From contig CAVTBM010000008.1 in NCBI GenBank assembly GCA_963732905.1, positions 682,001-746,000 on the forward strand: DNA of 64,000 nucleotides. The letters run 5' to 3'. The notes beneath the pieces are model-generated. The model was not told the origin of the DNA, did not search any database, and worked only from the letters and a program-made list of their open reading frames with translations. This DNA comes from DASQZK01 sp963732905 (lineage in GTDB: Bacteria; Bacteroidota; Bacteroidia; Bacteroidales; GCA-2748055). Position numbers and translations under genes: made by a program. Below, piece after piece: positions 18,944 to 27,831 of this stretch (positions are counted from its first letter, which is position 1; every line of letters begins with the position of its first letter).

Positions 18944-19936
18944 ATGATACACAAACCCTCTGAGAAACGTTATGATAATATGACCTATAATCGTTGTGGT
19001 GTGAGCGGAGTAAAACTACCTGCCATATCTCTGGGATTTTGGCACAACTTCGGTGGCGTGGATGTATTCGAGAACGGGCGCAGCATCGTAAGGCACGCCT
19101 TCGACTGCGGCATCAACCATTTTGACCTTGCCAACAATTATGGCCCTCCTGCCGGTTCTGCAGAAGAAAATTTCGGCAGGATCCTGAAGGCAGATTTCAG
19201 AGCATACCGTGATCAGATGATCATTTCCAGTAAGGCAGGCTATTACATGTGGCCCGGCCCATATGGTGACTGGGGATCCCGTAAATATTTGGTTTCCAGT
19301 TTAGATCAAAGCCTGAAACGGATGGGGCTTGAATATGTCGATATTTTCTACCATCACCGGCCCGACCCCGAAACGCCACTGGAAGAAACCATGAAGGCTC
19401 TCGATCATATTGTCAGACAGGGAAAAGCTTTATATGCGGGAATATCCAATTACAGCGCAGAACAGACCAGAAAAGCACTGGATATCCTGGATAAACTCGG
19501 AACGCCCTGTCTTATCCATCAACCCAAATATTCCATGTTTGAACGGTGGGTAGAGGACGGTCTGCTCGATGTCCTTCAGGACAAAGGTGTGGGATGTATC
19601 CCTTTCTCGCCTCTCGCCCAGGGTATGCTTACCAATAAATACCTCGGCGGTATCCCAGAAGGATCCAGGGCCAGCAAGGAACACGGATTTCTGAAAAAAG
19701 AACATATAACCCCTGACAAACTTGAAAAAATAGGGAAACTGAACCAACTTGCAGGGAAAAGAGGTCAGTCACTGGCTCAGATGGCGCTGGCATGGATCCT
19801 GAAAGATCCCCGGATCACGTCCGTTCTCATTGGCGCCAGCAGTGTAAAACAGCTCGATGATAACCTGGAGATGCTCGGAAACCGTCATTTTTCGGATGAT
19901 GAGCTGAACCGGATCGATTCTATTCTGAAAAGTTAA
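18944..19936 (+). CDS. Aldo/keto reductase, L-glyceraldehyde-3-phosphate reductase (YghZ/GpR) type
   Basis: The 330-residue protein follows the YghZ/GpR subgroup closely: LPAISLGFWHNFGG, HFDLANNYGPPAGSAEENFGRIL, ISSKAGYYMWPGPYGDWGSRKYL, LKRMGLEYVDIFYHH and CIPFSPLAQGML. Catalytic Asp and Tyr sit in FDLANNYG, Lys in SSKAGY and His in FYHHR. The start at 18944 is kept because E. coli YghZ has a similar N-terminal extension ending ERYxxMxYxxCGxSG. Such enzymes reduce L-glyceraldehyde-3-phosphate, methylglyoxal or related aldehydes with NADPH. It may detoxify aldehydes from sugar catabolism, but no operon partner is visible. Confidence 0.88.
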   Translation: MIHKPSEKRYDNMTYNRCGVSGVKLPAISLGFWHNFGGVDVFENGRSIVRHAFDCGINHFDLANNYGPPAGSAEENFGRILKADFRAYRDQMIISSKAGYYMWPGPYGDWGSRKYLVSSLDQSLKRMGLEYVDIFYHHRPDPETPLEETMKALDHIVRQGKALYAGISNYSAEQTRKALDILDKLGTPCLIHQPKYSMFERWVEDGLLDVLQDKGVGCIPFSPLAQGMLTNKYLGGIPEGSRASKEHGFLKKEHITPDKLEKIGKLNQLAGKRGQSLAQMALAWILKDPRITSVLIGASSVKQLDDNLEMLGNRHFSDDELNRIDSILKS

Positions 19937-19960
19937 AATTTTTCTTTTTATCCTAATTTT

Positions 19961-20013
19961 GATTTTAGAGGTAGAATAGTTTGTCCCGCTCGTGTGGGAG
20001 AACCAGACATGAT
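19961..20013. repeat. 53-bp dispersed repeat, copy B
   Basis: This is the partner of 6615-6667: same length, 45 of 53 identical by eye, no gaps. It begins 24 bases after the aldo/keto reductase stop and ends 41 bases before an AT-rich membrane protein gene. The central part contains TTTGTCCCGCTCGTG and GGGAGAACC. Flanking sequence is not shared with copy A. Confidence 0.6.
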
Positions 20014-20054
20014 CTATTATTATAAGGTTACTTTTACGTTCGTCAAAATTTAAT

Positions 20055-20501
20055 ATGAAAAGGACAATCATCAACTTTATAGTTTCATCACTCTTGAAAG
20101 GATTATTGCTCTTTTTGATAATTCTGACAGGAGATTTTGTTGAGTCAATACCTGTTCTTCTTCGATTCTTAGTCTATTTTATCATAATAGGACTTCTTGA
20201 TTGGCAAATGCTGAAAAGAATAAAAAATGAAAAAACCGGGCACCAATTTATTAAGGCCTTGTCCTTTAGTTATTTTAGCTTCGCAGCAATCCTCTGGATA
20301 ACTGGCCCACTATTTCAACTCTATAATTACCTTACAAAAACAATAGTTGAAGGAAAAACTGAAATGCCAATTGCAGGGCTTATTATGTTTCTGACCTTTG
20401 GACTCATAACGAGTTTAGTCAGTTCATATACCTGGATAAACAAAAACAAAAAAACTGCTGCTAACAGGCTAAGAAAACACGATTGGTCCTCCGGTGTTTA
20501 G
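20055..20501 (+). CDS. Small integral membrane protein of unknown function
   Basis: The 148-residue protein is hydrophobic with four likely membrane spans: about residues 10-24, 31-48, 68-86 and 105-123, with a basic C-terminal tail (INKNKKTAANRLRKHDW). I recognise no family. The gene is clearly more AT-rich than its neighbours and is bounded upstream by repeat copy B, so it may be a recently acquired single gene. The ATG at 20055 gives an early positively charged start MKRTIINF, as expected for an inner-membrane protein. It is followed by an unrelated oxidoreductase after 74 bases. Confidence 0.6.
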   Translation: MKRTIINFIVSSLLKGLLLFLIILTGDFVESIPVLLRFLVYFIIIGLLDWQMLKRIKNEKTGHQFIKALSFSYFSFAAILWITGPLFQLYNYLTKTIVEGKTEMPIAGLIMFLTFGLITSLVSSYTWINKNKKTAANRLRKHDWSSGV

Positions 20502-20575
20502 CAGTAAAGAGTCCATGACCATTTTTATACCATAGCATCAGGTAAGGAACGCCCGAATACTAAATTTATCATACC

Positions 20576-21568
20576 ATGAAACATGAATACCATTGGGGCA
20601 TTCTCGGCCCGGGGAAGATTGCCCACCAATTTGCCAAAGGTCTGTCTGTAACCGGTAAGGGCGTTTTGTTTGCGGTAGGATCCAGGAACAAGGAAAGAGC
20701 CGCTGACTTTGCCAGGCAGTACGGTGCATCCCGTTCGTACGGCAGTTATGATGAGCTGATTCAGGATCAGGATGTGGATGTAATATATGTTGCCACCCCG
20801 CATCACCTTCACTATGAACTTACGAAGAAATGCCTGACCGCGGGAAAGGCCGTTCTCTGCGAAAAGCCGGTCACGATCAATGCAAGGCAATTTGAAGAAC
20901 TCGCTGCCCTGGCAAAAGAAAAAAAGGTCTTTTATATGGATGCCCTCTGGACCCGGTTTCTTCCCACCATCATGAAGACAATGGAGTTCATCGAAAGTGG
21001 GAAAATCGGGGAACTGAAAGCCCTGAAAGCTGATTTCGGCTTCAAAGCAGAATTTGATCCTGCCGGGAGACTCTTCAACCCGGAGATGGGTGGCGGAAGC
21101 ATATTGGATATCGGGATCTACCCCGTCTTTCTCAGCCTCCTGATACTCGGGTTCCCGGATAAGATCAAAGCCCTGTCCATTATAGGTGAAACCGGCGTTG
21201 ATGAGAGCTGCAGTATGGTTTTCAGTTATCGCAACGGGGCTGTGGCAAACCTGCTTAGCACCTTTACCGTGCATACCGACACATCGGCTGAAATCTGCGG
21301 GACGAAAGGCCGAATCTGCATCAACCATAGATGGTTTAAACCATCCACTCTTACCCTGATCATGGATGGAGAAAAACCCGAAGAATTCTCTTTTGAAACC
21401 AGGATGAACGGGTATGAATATGAGGCTGAAGAAGTAATGAACTGCCTGGATAAGGGTCTCACAGAATCCTCCCTCCTGCCTCCCGGCTTCACCCTGCAGC
21501 TGATGCAATTGCTCGATGCAGTAAGACAAGAAGCAGGGATGGTTTACAAGGAAGACCGGATGAAATGA
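20576..21568 (+). CDS. Gfo/Idh/MocA family oxidoreductase
   Basis: The 330-residue protein has an N-terminal NAD(P)-binding Rossmann fold with GILGPGKIAHQFAKGL (residues 8-23) and the family motif CEKPVTIN (about 96-103) carrying the conserved lysine. The C-terminal alpha/beta substrate domain contains GGGSILDIGIYPVFLSLL, which holds the usual Asp/Tyr catalytic-type residues. The sequence is closest in feel to the dihydrodiol dehydrogenase/glucose-fructose oxidoreductase-like branch. The substrate is likely a sugar or inositol derivative. It converges on the rhamnose operon with a terminator-like hairpin between. Confidence 0.85.
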   Translation: MKHEYHWGILGPGKIAHQFAKGLSVTGKGVLFAVGSRNKERAADFARQYGASRSYGSYDELIQDQDVDVIYVATPHHLHYELTKKCLTAGKAVLCEKPVTINARQFEELAALAKEKKVFYMDALWTRFLPTIMKTMEFIESGKIGELKALKADFGFKAEFDPAGRLFNPEMGGGSILDIGIYPVFLSLLILGFPDKIKALSIIGETGVDESCSMVFSYRNGAVANLLSTFTVHTDTSAEICGTKGRICINHRWFKPSTLTLIMDGEKPEEFSFETRMNGYEYEAEEVMNCLDKGLTESSLLPPGFTLQLMQLLDAVRQEAGMVYKEDRMK

Positions 21569-21607
21569 CCCTCAGCAACTGTCTGCTGATATAGTATAAA
21601 AAAAGAT

Positions 21608-21638
21608 GAGGTGTAAAATAGTACACCCCATTATTTTA
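21608..21638. terminator. Terminator-like hairpin between convergent genes
   Basis: TGAGGTGTA and TACACCCCA pair as a 9-bp stem with one mismatch and a 6-base loop (AAATAG), followed by TTATTTTA on the plus strand. It lies 40 bases after the Gfo/Idh stop and 59 bases after the rhaA stop from the other side. Confidence 0.6.
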
Positions 21639-21696
21639 GTTTCCGGTTTCTTCCATTTTAAAAGTCAAACAAGCCTGCAGTGAATGCTTTTCAGGC

Positions 21697-22968
21697 TTAT
21701 GACCGTTTTGAAAGAACTTTTTCCTCGTAATCCCTTACTAACTTGATATATTCACAGCCTGCCGGAACGTCATTCTTCAGGCAGTAATAATTCCATACAT
21801 CGGCAAAAGGCATGATTTTGGCGGCTTCCAGCAGAGCCAGCTTTTCAAATCCATAGCCTGCGTTTTCATAGTCCCTGATCTTGGTGGTTGGCTCGAGCAG
21901 GGCATGAAGGAAACTGATCTGTGTCGATCTGGCTCCGATAACATAGGCACCTATCCGGTTAATGCTTGCATCAAAAAAGTCCAGTCCGATATTGGCCTTG
22001 TCGAGTGCATTGGCACGCACAATTTCCTGCGTCATAGCATTCAGCTGATCATCAAGGATGATGACATGGTCACTATCCCATCTCACCGGACGGCTAAAGT
22101 GGAACATGAGTTCATCGGTGAAAAGAAGTAATGAAGATACTTTGTCAGCCACCAGCTCGGTAGGATGAAAATGACCCATATCGATACAAATCATTTTGTT
22201 CCGGGTCAGTCCGTAACCCATATAAAATTCATGACTTCCCACAACATAAGCCTCGCTACCGATACCGAACAGTTTTGATTCAATAGAATCGGCCATTTCG
22301 CTGGCGGAATATTCCGTTTCAAAGATCTCATCCAGGGATTTCCGCAAGGTTTCCCTGTAGATATACCGGTTTACGGTAAGATCTTTGGTTCCGTCGGGGA
22401 TCCATATATTGTGTACACACCTGGAGCCGGTTTCTCTTCCCAGGAAGGCACTGATCTCGCGGCAACGGTTAACATGCTCTACCCAGAATTTCCGGATATT
22501 CTCATCGAGGCTGGACAGTGTAAAACCGTCATTCGATTTTGGATGGGAAAACAGTGTTGAATTAAAATCAAGTTTCACGCCCTTGTCATTGGCCCATTCA
22601 ACCCATGAATTAAAATGTTCCGGCGAGATTTTGTCCCTGTCTACAAAACGGCCTCCGAAGTCTCCGTAACTGGCGTGCATGTTGAAGCGATGGTGGCCCG
22701 GGAGCAGACTGTATACTTTTTCCATGTCTTTCCTGATCTCATCGATATTCCGGGCTTTGCCGGGATAATTTCCGGTAGCCTGGATTCCTCCGCCAGAAAG
22801 TGAGGAATCGGGTTTTTCAAGTCCGGCAACATCATCCGTCTGCCAGCAATGCAGAGACAAGGATATCTGGTCTAGTTTTTCCATCGCTTTACCTGTATCC
22901 ACGCCAAGTTCAGCATATCTTTCCCTGGCTGTTTCATAAGATTTTTCAATTCTGGTATTCTTATCCAT
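21697..22968 (-). CDS. rhaA: L-rhamnose isomerase
   Basis: The 423-residue protein matches RhaA along its length. Landmarks are ISLSLHCWQTDDVAGLE near the N-terminus, GIQATGNYPGKARN, HRFNMHASYGDF, the metal-site region CIDMGHFHPTELVADKVSSLL and RWDSDHVIILDDQ. It converts L-rhamnose to L-rhamnulose in the cytoplasm with divalent metal. It is the third gene of rhaD-rhaB-rhaA, 68 bases after rhaB. Length agrees with E. coli RhaA (about 419). No transporter or mutarotase accompanies the operon here. Regulation is presumably by the adjacent GntR protein. Confidence 0.95.
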   Translation of the reverse strand: MDKNTRIEKSYETARERYAELGVDTGKAMEKLDQISLSLHCWQTDDVAGLEKPDSSLSGGGIQATGNYPGKARNIDEIRKDMEKVYSLLPGHHRFNMHASYGDFGGRFVDRDKISPEHFNSWVEWANDKGVKLDFNSTLFSHPKSNDGFTLSSLDENIRKFWVEHVNRCREISAFLGRETGSRCVHNIWIPDGTKDLTVNRYIYRETLRKSLDEIFETEYSASEMADSIESKLFGIGSEAYVVGSHEFYMGYGLTRNKMICIDMGHFHPTELVADKVSSLLLFTDELMFHFSRPVRWDSDHVIILDDQLNAMTQEIVRANALDKANIGLDFFDASINRIGAYVIGARSTQISFLHALLEPTTKIRDYENAGYGFEKLALLEAAKIMPFADVWNYYCLKNDVPAGCEYIKLVRDYEEKVLSKRS

Positions 22969-23036
22969 TGTAAAAGTGTTTTATAGGTTTTTCCAGTCTA
23001 TATTCCATATTTTTAGATGGCAATCCAGGCTGATTC

Positions 23037-24527
23037 TTATTTCACATCCTTTTTCATGATCTGAAGGAACTTTTTATAGGCCTGCTCCCATTCAGGGATA
23101 TCTCTTGGCTCATACATCTCCAGACGGAATGAATTACGCACCACTTCCCTGATCTCCTCCAGAGATTTCAGGTATCCAAGTGCATACGCCTGCATGAGCA
23201 GATTACCTGCAGCTGTTCCTTCAGCAGGTCCTGAAATTACAGGTAAGCCTGTGACATTGGCAGTGAACTGGCAGAGCAGTTTGTTCTGCGTACCGCCGCC
23301 GATAATATGAATTTTCCGGATGGTCTTGCCGGAAATTTCATTGAGCTGATCGAGGACAAAACGATATTTGAAAGCGAGACCTTCAAGGATGGTTCTCACA
23401 TATTCTCCGATTGCCTGCGGAGATTCCTGGCCTGTTTTCTGGCAATATTCATCAATAGCAAGCGGCATGTCAACGGGATTGTAAAATCCCATATAATCGG
23501 GGTCGATGAAGGTTCTGAACGGTGGAGAACTCTGCCCTATCTCAACAAGGTCTCCATACGAGATCATTCTTCCTGATTTAGACCAGGATTTACGACATTG
23601 CTGCAAGAGCCACAAGCCCATGATGTTTTTCAAAAAACGGTAGGTTCCCGCAGCCCCACCTTCATTGGTAAAGTTGTATTCCGAGCTTTTGGCATTGATT
23701 ACCGGCCGGTGATTTTCAACTCCCATTAGCGACCACGTTCCTGAGCTGATGTAAGCCCAGTCGTCACCTTCAGCCGGAACAGCAACGATGGCCGAGCCCG
23801 TATCGTGGGAGCATACAGCTACTACCTGGATTGGGTTGATTCCTACCAAACGGGCTACTGAAGGCTGCATCATTCCGATCACAGAACCCGGTTCTACGAT
23901 CTCGCTCATGATCGAAACATCCATGCCCAGCAGGTTGAATAACTTCTTTTCCCATGTCTTGCTGATGGGATTATAAAGCTGCGATGTTGTTGCAAAGGTG
24001 AATTCAGAACTCCGGATGCCAGTCAGGAAATAATTGAGAATATCCGGAATAAAGAGTAAGTTTTTTGCATTTTCAAGAGCAAAATCGCCGCTCTTTCTCA
24101 TAGCATATAGATGGAACAGTGAGTTAAAGGGCTGCATGGCAATGCCGGTAAGGATGTAAATGTTTTCGGAGGCCATTTTTTCAGCAAAAAAATCCTGCAT
24201 ACCCTGCCCTGACTGCGGATCCCTGTAAGCGTAAGGTATGCGGCAAAGGGATCCGTCACCGGCAAGCAAACCAAAATCCACTCCCCAGGTATCAATCCCT
24301 ATAGATTCAGGCTTAATCTGATCTTCATTCTCGCAGATCCTGATCGAATTCAGAATTTCCTCATAGAAACGGTAAATATTCCAGTAAAAGTGACCGTCAA
24401 GTTCGATCATACCGGTAGGAAAGCGGTGAACCTCTTCGAGGAAGAGGTGCTTATCATCCAGTATGCCGGCTACAGTGCGGCCGCTTTCAGCCCCCATGTC
24501 AACCGCAAGAAAATGATTTACTGCCAT
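23037..24527 (-). CDS. rhaB: L-rhamnulokinase
   Basis: The 496-residue protein is a FGGY-family kinase. The N-terminal phosphate loop AVDMGAESGRTVAG, the segment SIGIDTWGVDFGLL and the C-terminal ATP-binding GGGTQNKLLCQFTANVTGLPV match rhamnulokinases. It phosphorylates L-rhamnulose at O-1 using ATP. Only 9 bases separate its start from the stop of rhaD upstream, so the two are in one message. Length is typical. Confidence 0.94.
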   Translation of the reverse strand: MAVNHFLAVDMGAESGRTVAGILDDKHLFLEEVHRFPTGMIELDGHFYWNIYRFYEEILNSIRICENEDQIKPESIGIDTWGVDFGLLAGDGSLCRIPYAYRDPQSGQGMQDFFAEKMASENIYILTGIAMQPFNSLFHLYAMRKSGDFALENAKNLLFIPDILNYFLTGIRSSEFTFATTSQLYNPISKTWEKKLFNLLGMDVSIMSEIVEPGSVIGMMQPSVARLVGINPIQVVAVCSHDTGSAIVAVPAEGDDWAYISSGTWSLMGVENHRPVINAKSSEYNFTNEGGAAGTYRFLKNIMGLWLLQQCRKSWSKSGRMISYGDLVEIGQSSPPFRTFIDPDYMGFYNPVDMPLAIDEYCQKTGQESPQAIGEYVRTILEGLAFKYRFVLDQLNEISGKTIRKIHIIGGGTQNKLLCQFTANVTGLPVISGPAEGTAAGNLLMQAYALGYLKSLEEIREVVRNSFRLEMYEPRDIPEWEQAYKKFLQIMKKDVK

Positions 24528-24536
24528 ATGCTTCTC

Positions 24537-25355
24537 TTATTTTATGTGAAAGGCAGCTCTGAGTTCATCGAGCTGCGAATCTGTAAGTCCTTCCGGTTCA
24601 TATCCCGCCTGCCGGATCATAAAAAAGATATGTGCCGACTTCGACAGGATATCGATCATGTCGAAGGCATCAAATACTGATTCACCGACAGCAAAAGTAC
24701 CATGTTTCTCCCACATCACCACATTATGATCGGTTATGCGTTTCAGGGTGGCATCGGCTATTCTCGTGGTCCCGGGAAGTATATACGGAACAAGGGCCAG
24801 TCCGTCAGGCACACAAACCATCGATTCGGGATGCATTCCCCAGAGAAGCTTATTCAGCTTTTCTTCATCCTGGAATTCCTTTATCTGGGTTAGTGCCACA
24901 AGTTCGTTCGGATGTGTATGGACCACTGCCCGGTTTGGTGATTTTGTCTTTACCAGTACATTATGAATAGCCAGATGTGTAGGCAGCTCTGAAGTCGCGC
25001 GGAAATCATATAAATTATTTTTATTCTTTGAGATGATGTGATATTGATTACCCTTATTGTTCATTTTAATAATACAGGCATTCTTCATCGGATTACGTGC
25101 CAGGTCACGCATTCTTTTTCCCGTTCCGGTAACAAAAAAATAACCATTGGCTATGGAGGGATAGGCATTTGTAAGATTGAAGACCGGGTAAAGGTTCATG
25201 TCCTTAATCTCCGAATTCACCAGTTCGGTGAGGTTGACTGTTATATTTCCGGCATTGCGTTCAGCCCAGCCCTTTTGCCAGAGATATTGGGCCAGTTCAG
25301 CAACCTCAAGTATCTTCTTCTGAATTTTTCTGTTCGTTAAAATCGCTTCTTTCAT
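24537..25355 (-). CDS. rhaD: Rhamnulose-1-phosphate aldolase
   Basis: The 272-residue class II aldolase cleaves L-rhamnulose-1-phosphate to dihydroxyacetone phosphate and L-lactaldehyde. The zinc ligands are His146 and His148 in VVHTHPNE and His218 in WEKHGTFA, and the catalytic glutamate is in TSELPTH (about 123), matching the E. coli enzyme's His141/His143/His212/Glu117. The N-terminal AERNAGNITV is the phosphate-binding loop. It is the promoter-proximal gene of the operon, with a 222-base leader between it and the GntR gene that includes a 10-base match to the regulator's operator (25367-25376). Confidence 0.95.
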   Translation of the reverse strand: MKEAILTNRKIQKKILEVAELAQYLWQKGWAERNAGNITVNLTELVNSEIKDMNLYPVFNLTNAYPSIANGYFFVTGTGKRMRDLARNPMKNACIIKMNNKGNQYHIISKNKNNLYDFRATSELPTHLAIHNVLVKTKSPNRAVVHTHPNELVALTQIKEFQDEEKLNKLLWGMHPESMVCVPDGLALVPYILPGTTRIADATLKRITDHNVVMWEKHGTFAVGESVFDAFDMIDILSKSAHIFFMIRQAGYEPEGLTDSQLDELRAAFHIK

Positions 25356-25366
25356 ATATTTTAGAT

Positions 25367-25376
25367 TATTTACAAG
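25367..25376 (-). promoter_or_regulatory. Candidate GntR operator half-site upstream of rhaD
   Basis: TATTTACAAG on the plus strand is identical to ten bases of the reverse complement of the 16-base palindrome at 26354-26369. It lies 12 bases upstream of the rhaD start codon, a position suited to repression. The second half-site is degenerate, so confidence is limited. Confidence 0.4.
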
Positions 25377-25577
25377 ACCGGTTGTTCACGATTCAAATAA
25401 TGTTGTGAAAGGATGATGATCATATGATACATGAATTTATTTCACAATATCCCAAAATGATGAACTATGTTTCCGGGAAAACCTTTGAGCCTGATATCCA
25501 TCCAGGCTATATCCTCCGTAAAAATAGAGAATTATCTGAAATAAACCTTCATTGACAGGCAAAGCCTTTCCTTTCAA

Positions 25578-26297
25578 CTAAAAAATACCATATACTGCCT
25601 GGGCACTGGTATTACAATATATTGAAGAATAGATATGAAAAGAAAGTCTGTTGGTTTCAAATTTCCGTTCAAGATGCAATACCGGATCTCCCCTGCTGAT
25701 GTCAAGGAAACCGGCAATCGTTTTGTCGGCTTTTATTGCCCTGAGTTTTTGTTCCCCACCCTTGATCTCAATATGATACGCCGTGCGTAAAATGTCGAAT
25801 AACGATTTATTCTCCAGATTCCGGCTGGTAAACCGGGGAAGATTGATGTTCGGGATATAATTTATATCATAAAAGATCGGTTGCCCGTTAAAATACCTTA
25901 TCCTTTCAAGGTAAATGCAGCCGGCAGCCCTCTCATTGGTTGTGAGGCTGAACATAAAATTTTCATCCCACGATTGAGCTCTGGGTTTTACAATGATATC
26001 TGATTTCAGGTTTCCCGCACCCAGGGCTGAAGTTGTTCCGGCAATGGATAAAATACCAACACCTTTCGGAAGCTTATGAACTATACTGCCTTTACCCTGA
26101 TGCTTCCTGATAAAGCCATCATTGACCAGGGCGTCCAAAGCATGCCTTACCGTAGGACGTGTCAGGCTATGAACAGCGCAAAGTTCATTTTCCGACGGCA
26201 GAATATCCCCCTCCTTGTAGAAACCATCAACAATCTGCTTGCGCAGCATTTCATACAATTGTCGGTACTGGGGAATTATCCGGTTGTTTCCGGCCAT
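25578..26297 (-). CDS. GntR family (HutC/UTRA) transcriptional regulator, probably rhamnose-responsive
   Basis: The 239-residue protein has an N-terminal winged helix (YRQLYEMLRKQIVDGFYKEGDILPSENEL followed by TRPTVRHALDALVNDGFIRKHQGKGS, residues 12-70) and a C-terminal UTRA effector-binding domain (about 95-235, with CIYLERIRYFNGQPIFYDINYIP). UTRA-type regulators bind sugar phosphates or other small effectors and usually repress. Position immediately upstream of rhaDBA and divergent from the E2/E1 genes, together with operator-like palindromes in both flanks, suggests that it controls both. The effector is not determinable; rhamnose, rhamnulose phosphate or lactaldehyde are candidates. Confidence 0.88.
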   Translation of the reverse strand: MAGNNRIIPQYRQLYEMLRKQIVDGFYKEGDILPSENELCAVHSLTRPTVRHALDALVNDGFIRKHQGKGSIVHKLPKGVGILSIAGTTSALGAGNLKSDIIVKPRAQSWDENFMFSLTTNERAAGCIYLERIRYFNGQPIFYDINYIPNINLPRFTSRNLENKSLFDILRTAYHIEIKGGEQKLRAIKADKTIAGFLDISRGDPVLHLERKFETNRLSFHIYSSIYCNTSAQAVYGIF

Positions 26298-26353
26298 ATT
26301 CAGAAGTTTTTATGCAACAAGTTTCATAACTCCCCGTAAAAATAAATCATTTT

Positions 26354-26421
26354 ACTTGTAAATACAAGTTATAAATATTATTTTTACAAACTTTAATTGT
26401 AAACCTTACAAACAAAGGTTT
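26354..26421. promoter_or_regulatory. Three inverted repeats in the gntR/E2 divergent promoter region
   Basis: Three consecutive palindromes lie between the divergent starts: ACTTGTA-AA-TACAAGT (26354-26369), TTTACAA-7-TTGTAAA (26383-26403) and AAACCTT-7-AAGGTTT (26401-26421). The first two share the core TTGTAAA/TTTACAA. The 16-base perfect palindrome with a 2-base centre is of the size bound by GntR dimers. They are centred about 55-115 bases from either start codon, suited to control both directions. Confidence 0.6.
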
Positions 26422-26502
26422 ATATTTCATCTATTTTGAAAACATATTAGAACAAGTTCATTAAAAAACGAAATAAACATTCATCATATAACTTTTAGCA
26501 GT

Positions 26503-27762
26503 ATGGCTGAAGCAGTATTTATGCCAAAACAGGGGCAATCGGTGGAAAGTTGTATCATTACACAATGGTATAAGAAAAAGGGCGACGCGGTAAAAGCCGG
26601 TGACCTTTTGTTTGCCTACGAAACAGATAAAGCGGCCTTTGAGGAAGAAGCGCGGATTGACGGAACGTTAATCGATATTTTTTACGGTGAAGGGGATGAA
26701 GTCCCGGTTCTCAGCAATGTGGCGGTAATTGGCATGCCTGGTGATGACATTTCTTCATTCACACCTGGGGGTGTTACAAAAGCCGGTGCAACGGAAGAAA
26801 ATGCAAAACCTGCCGCGGCCACACCCGAAACCGTGAAAACACAAGGCAATCTTCCTGGGGAAAAGATAAGAATATCTCCGCGTGCACGGAACATGGCCGG
26901 TGAAAACAGCATCGATCCTTCTGCTCTGAAAGGAAGCGGTCCAAACGGCCGGATTATTGCCCGTGACGTGGAAAAATACCTGGAGAACAAACCGGTTCAG
27001 CCACAGACCGGTATACAGGCAGCCCCTGTTTACGAATATCCTGTGTTTTCTGAGTCAGGTGGCGACTCTCAGGTTGTTCCCCTGACAAATATCCGGAAGA
27101 TTATTGCAAGGAATATGCAGGCTTCACTTCAGAATTCGGCTCAGCTGACCCATCATCTCAGCGCCGACGCACGTAAAATTCTTGCACTCAGGAGAGAGAT
27201 CAAAAAACGTTCAGTGACGGAGAATATTCCGAACATCACCCTGAACGATATGGTTTGCTACGCCGTGGTTCATACCCTGTTAAAAATGCCAAATGTAAAT
27301 TCCCATTTCCTGGGGGATAAGATCCGCACCTTCAGCAAAGTTCACCTGGGTATGGCCGTCGATACGGAAAGAGGACTTATGGTACCGGTTCTCAGGAATG
27401 CCGATGAGCTTAGTCTGAGAGGCCTTTCCCTTCACCTGAAAAGTCTGGCTGAAGCCTGCCGTACCGGGAAAATCGATCCTGAATTGCTTAAGGGTGAAGC
27501 CGGATCTTTCACTGTCTCAAACCTTGGTGCTTATGGTATAGAGATGTTCACACCGGTAATTAACCTGCCACAGGCCGGCATTCTTGGTGTAAACACCATA
27601 ATTTACCGGCCGTCCGATCTCGGGGATGGCAGCATCGGCTTTATCCCGGTTATCGGCTTGTCGCTTACCTATGACCACAGGGCCATTGACGGTGCTCCAG
27701 CCTCTGCCTTCTTAAAAGAACTAAAGGAGCATATCGAGCATTTTAGTGCCGGTATTGACTAA
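26503..27762 (+). CDS. 2-oxoacid dehydrogenase E2 (dihydrolipoamide acyltransferase)
   Basis: The 419-residue protein has a lipoyl domain (residues 1-78, lipoyl-lysine Lys43 in ETDKAAFEEE), an E3/E1 peripheral subunit-binding domain (about 122-160, RISPRARNMAG...GRIIARDVEKYL) and a catalytic acyltransferase domain (about 195-419) ending with DHRAIDGAPASAF, where His392 is the active-site histidine. It transfers an acyl group from lipoamide to CoA. The family covers pyruvate, acetoin and branched-chain complexes; the single lipoyl domain and DHRAIDG do not decide between them. The fused E1 follows 69 bases downstream. No E3 (dihydrolipoamide dehydrogenase) is in the window. Confidence 0.9.
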   Translation: MAEAVFMPKQGQSVESCIITQWYKKKGDAVKAGDLLFAYETDKAAFEEEARIDGTLIDIFYGEGDEVPVLSNVAVIGMPGDDISSFTPGGVTKAGATEENAKPAAATPETVKTQGNLPGEKIRISPRARNMAGENSIDPSALKGSGPNGRIIARDVEKYLENKPVQPQTGIQAAPVYEYPVFSESGGDSQVVPLTNIRKIIARNMQASLQNSAQLTHHLSADARKILALRREIKKRSVTENIPNITLNDMVCYAVVHTLLKMPNVNSHFLGDKIRTFSKVHLGMAVDTERGLMVPVLRNADELSLRGLSLHLKSLAEACRTGKIDPELLKGEAGSFTVSNLGAYGIEMFTPVINLPQAGILGVNTIIYRPSDLGDGSIGFIPVIGLSLTYDHRAIDGAPASAFLKELKEHIEHFSAGID

Positions 27763-27831
27763 TGTTATGCACGAAGCATGCTATTCAAATAACCTAAACA
27801 ATATATTCGCAAATAATAAAACAACATAAAA

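Noticed and set aside
20525..21529. 334-codon minus-strand open frame opposite the Gfo/Idh gene
   Set aside because: The plus-strand frame has clear family motifs and the antisense frame has none.
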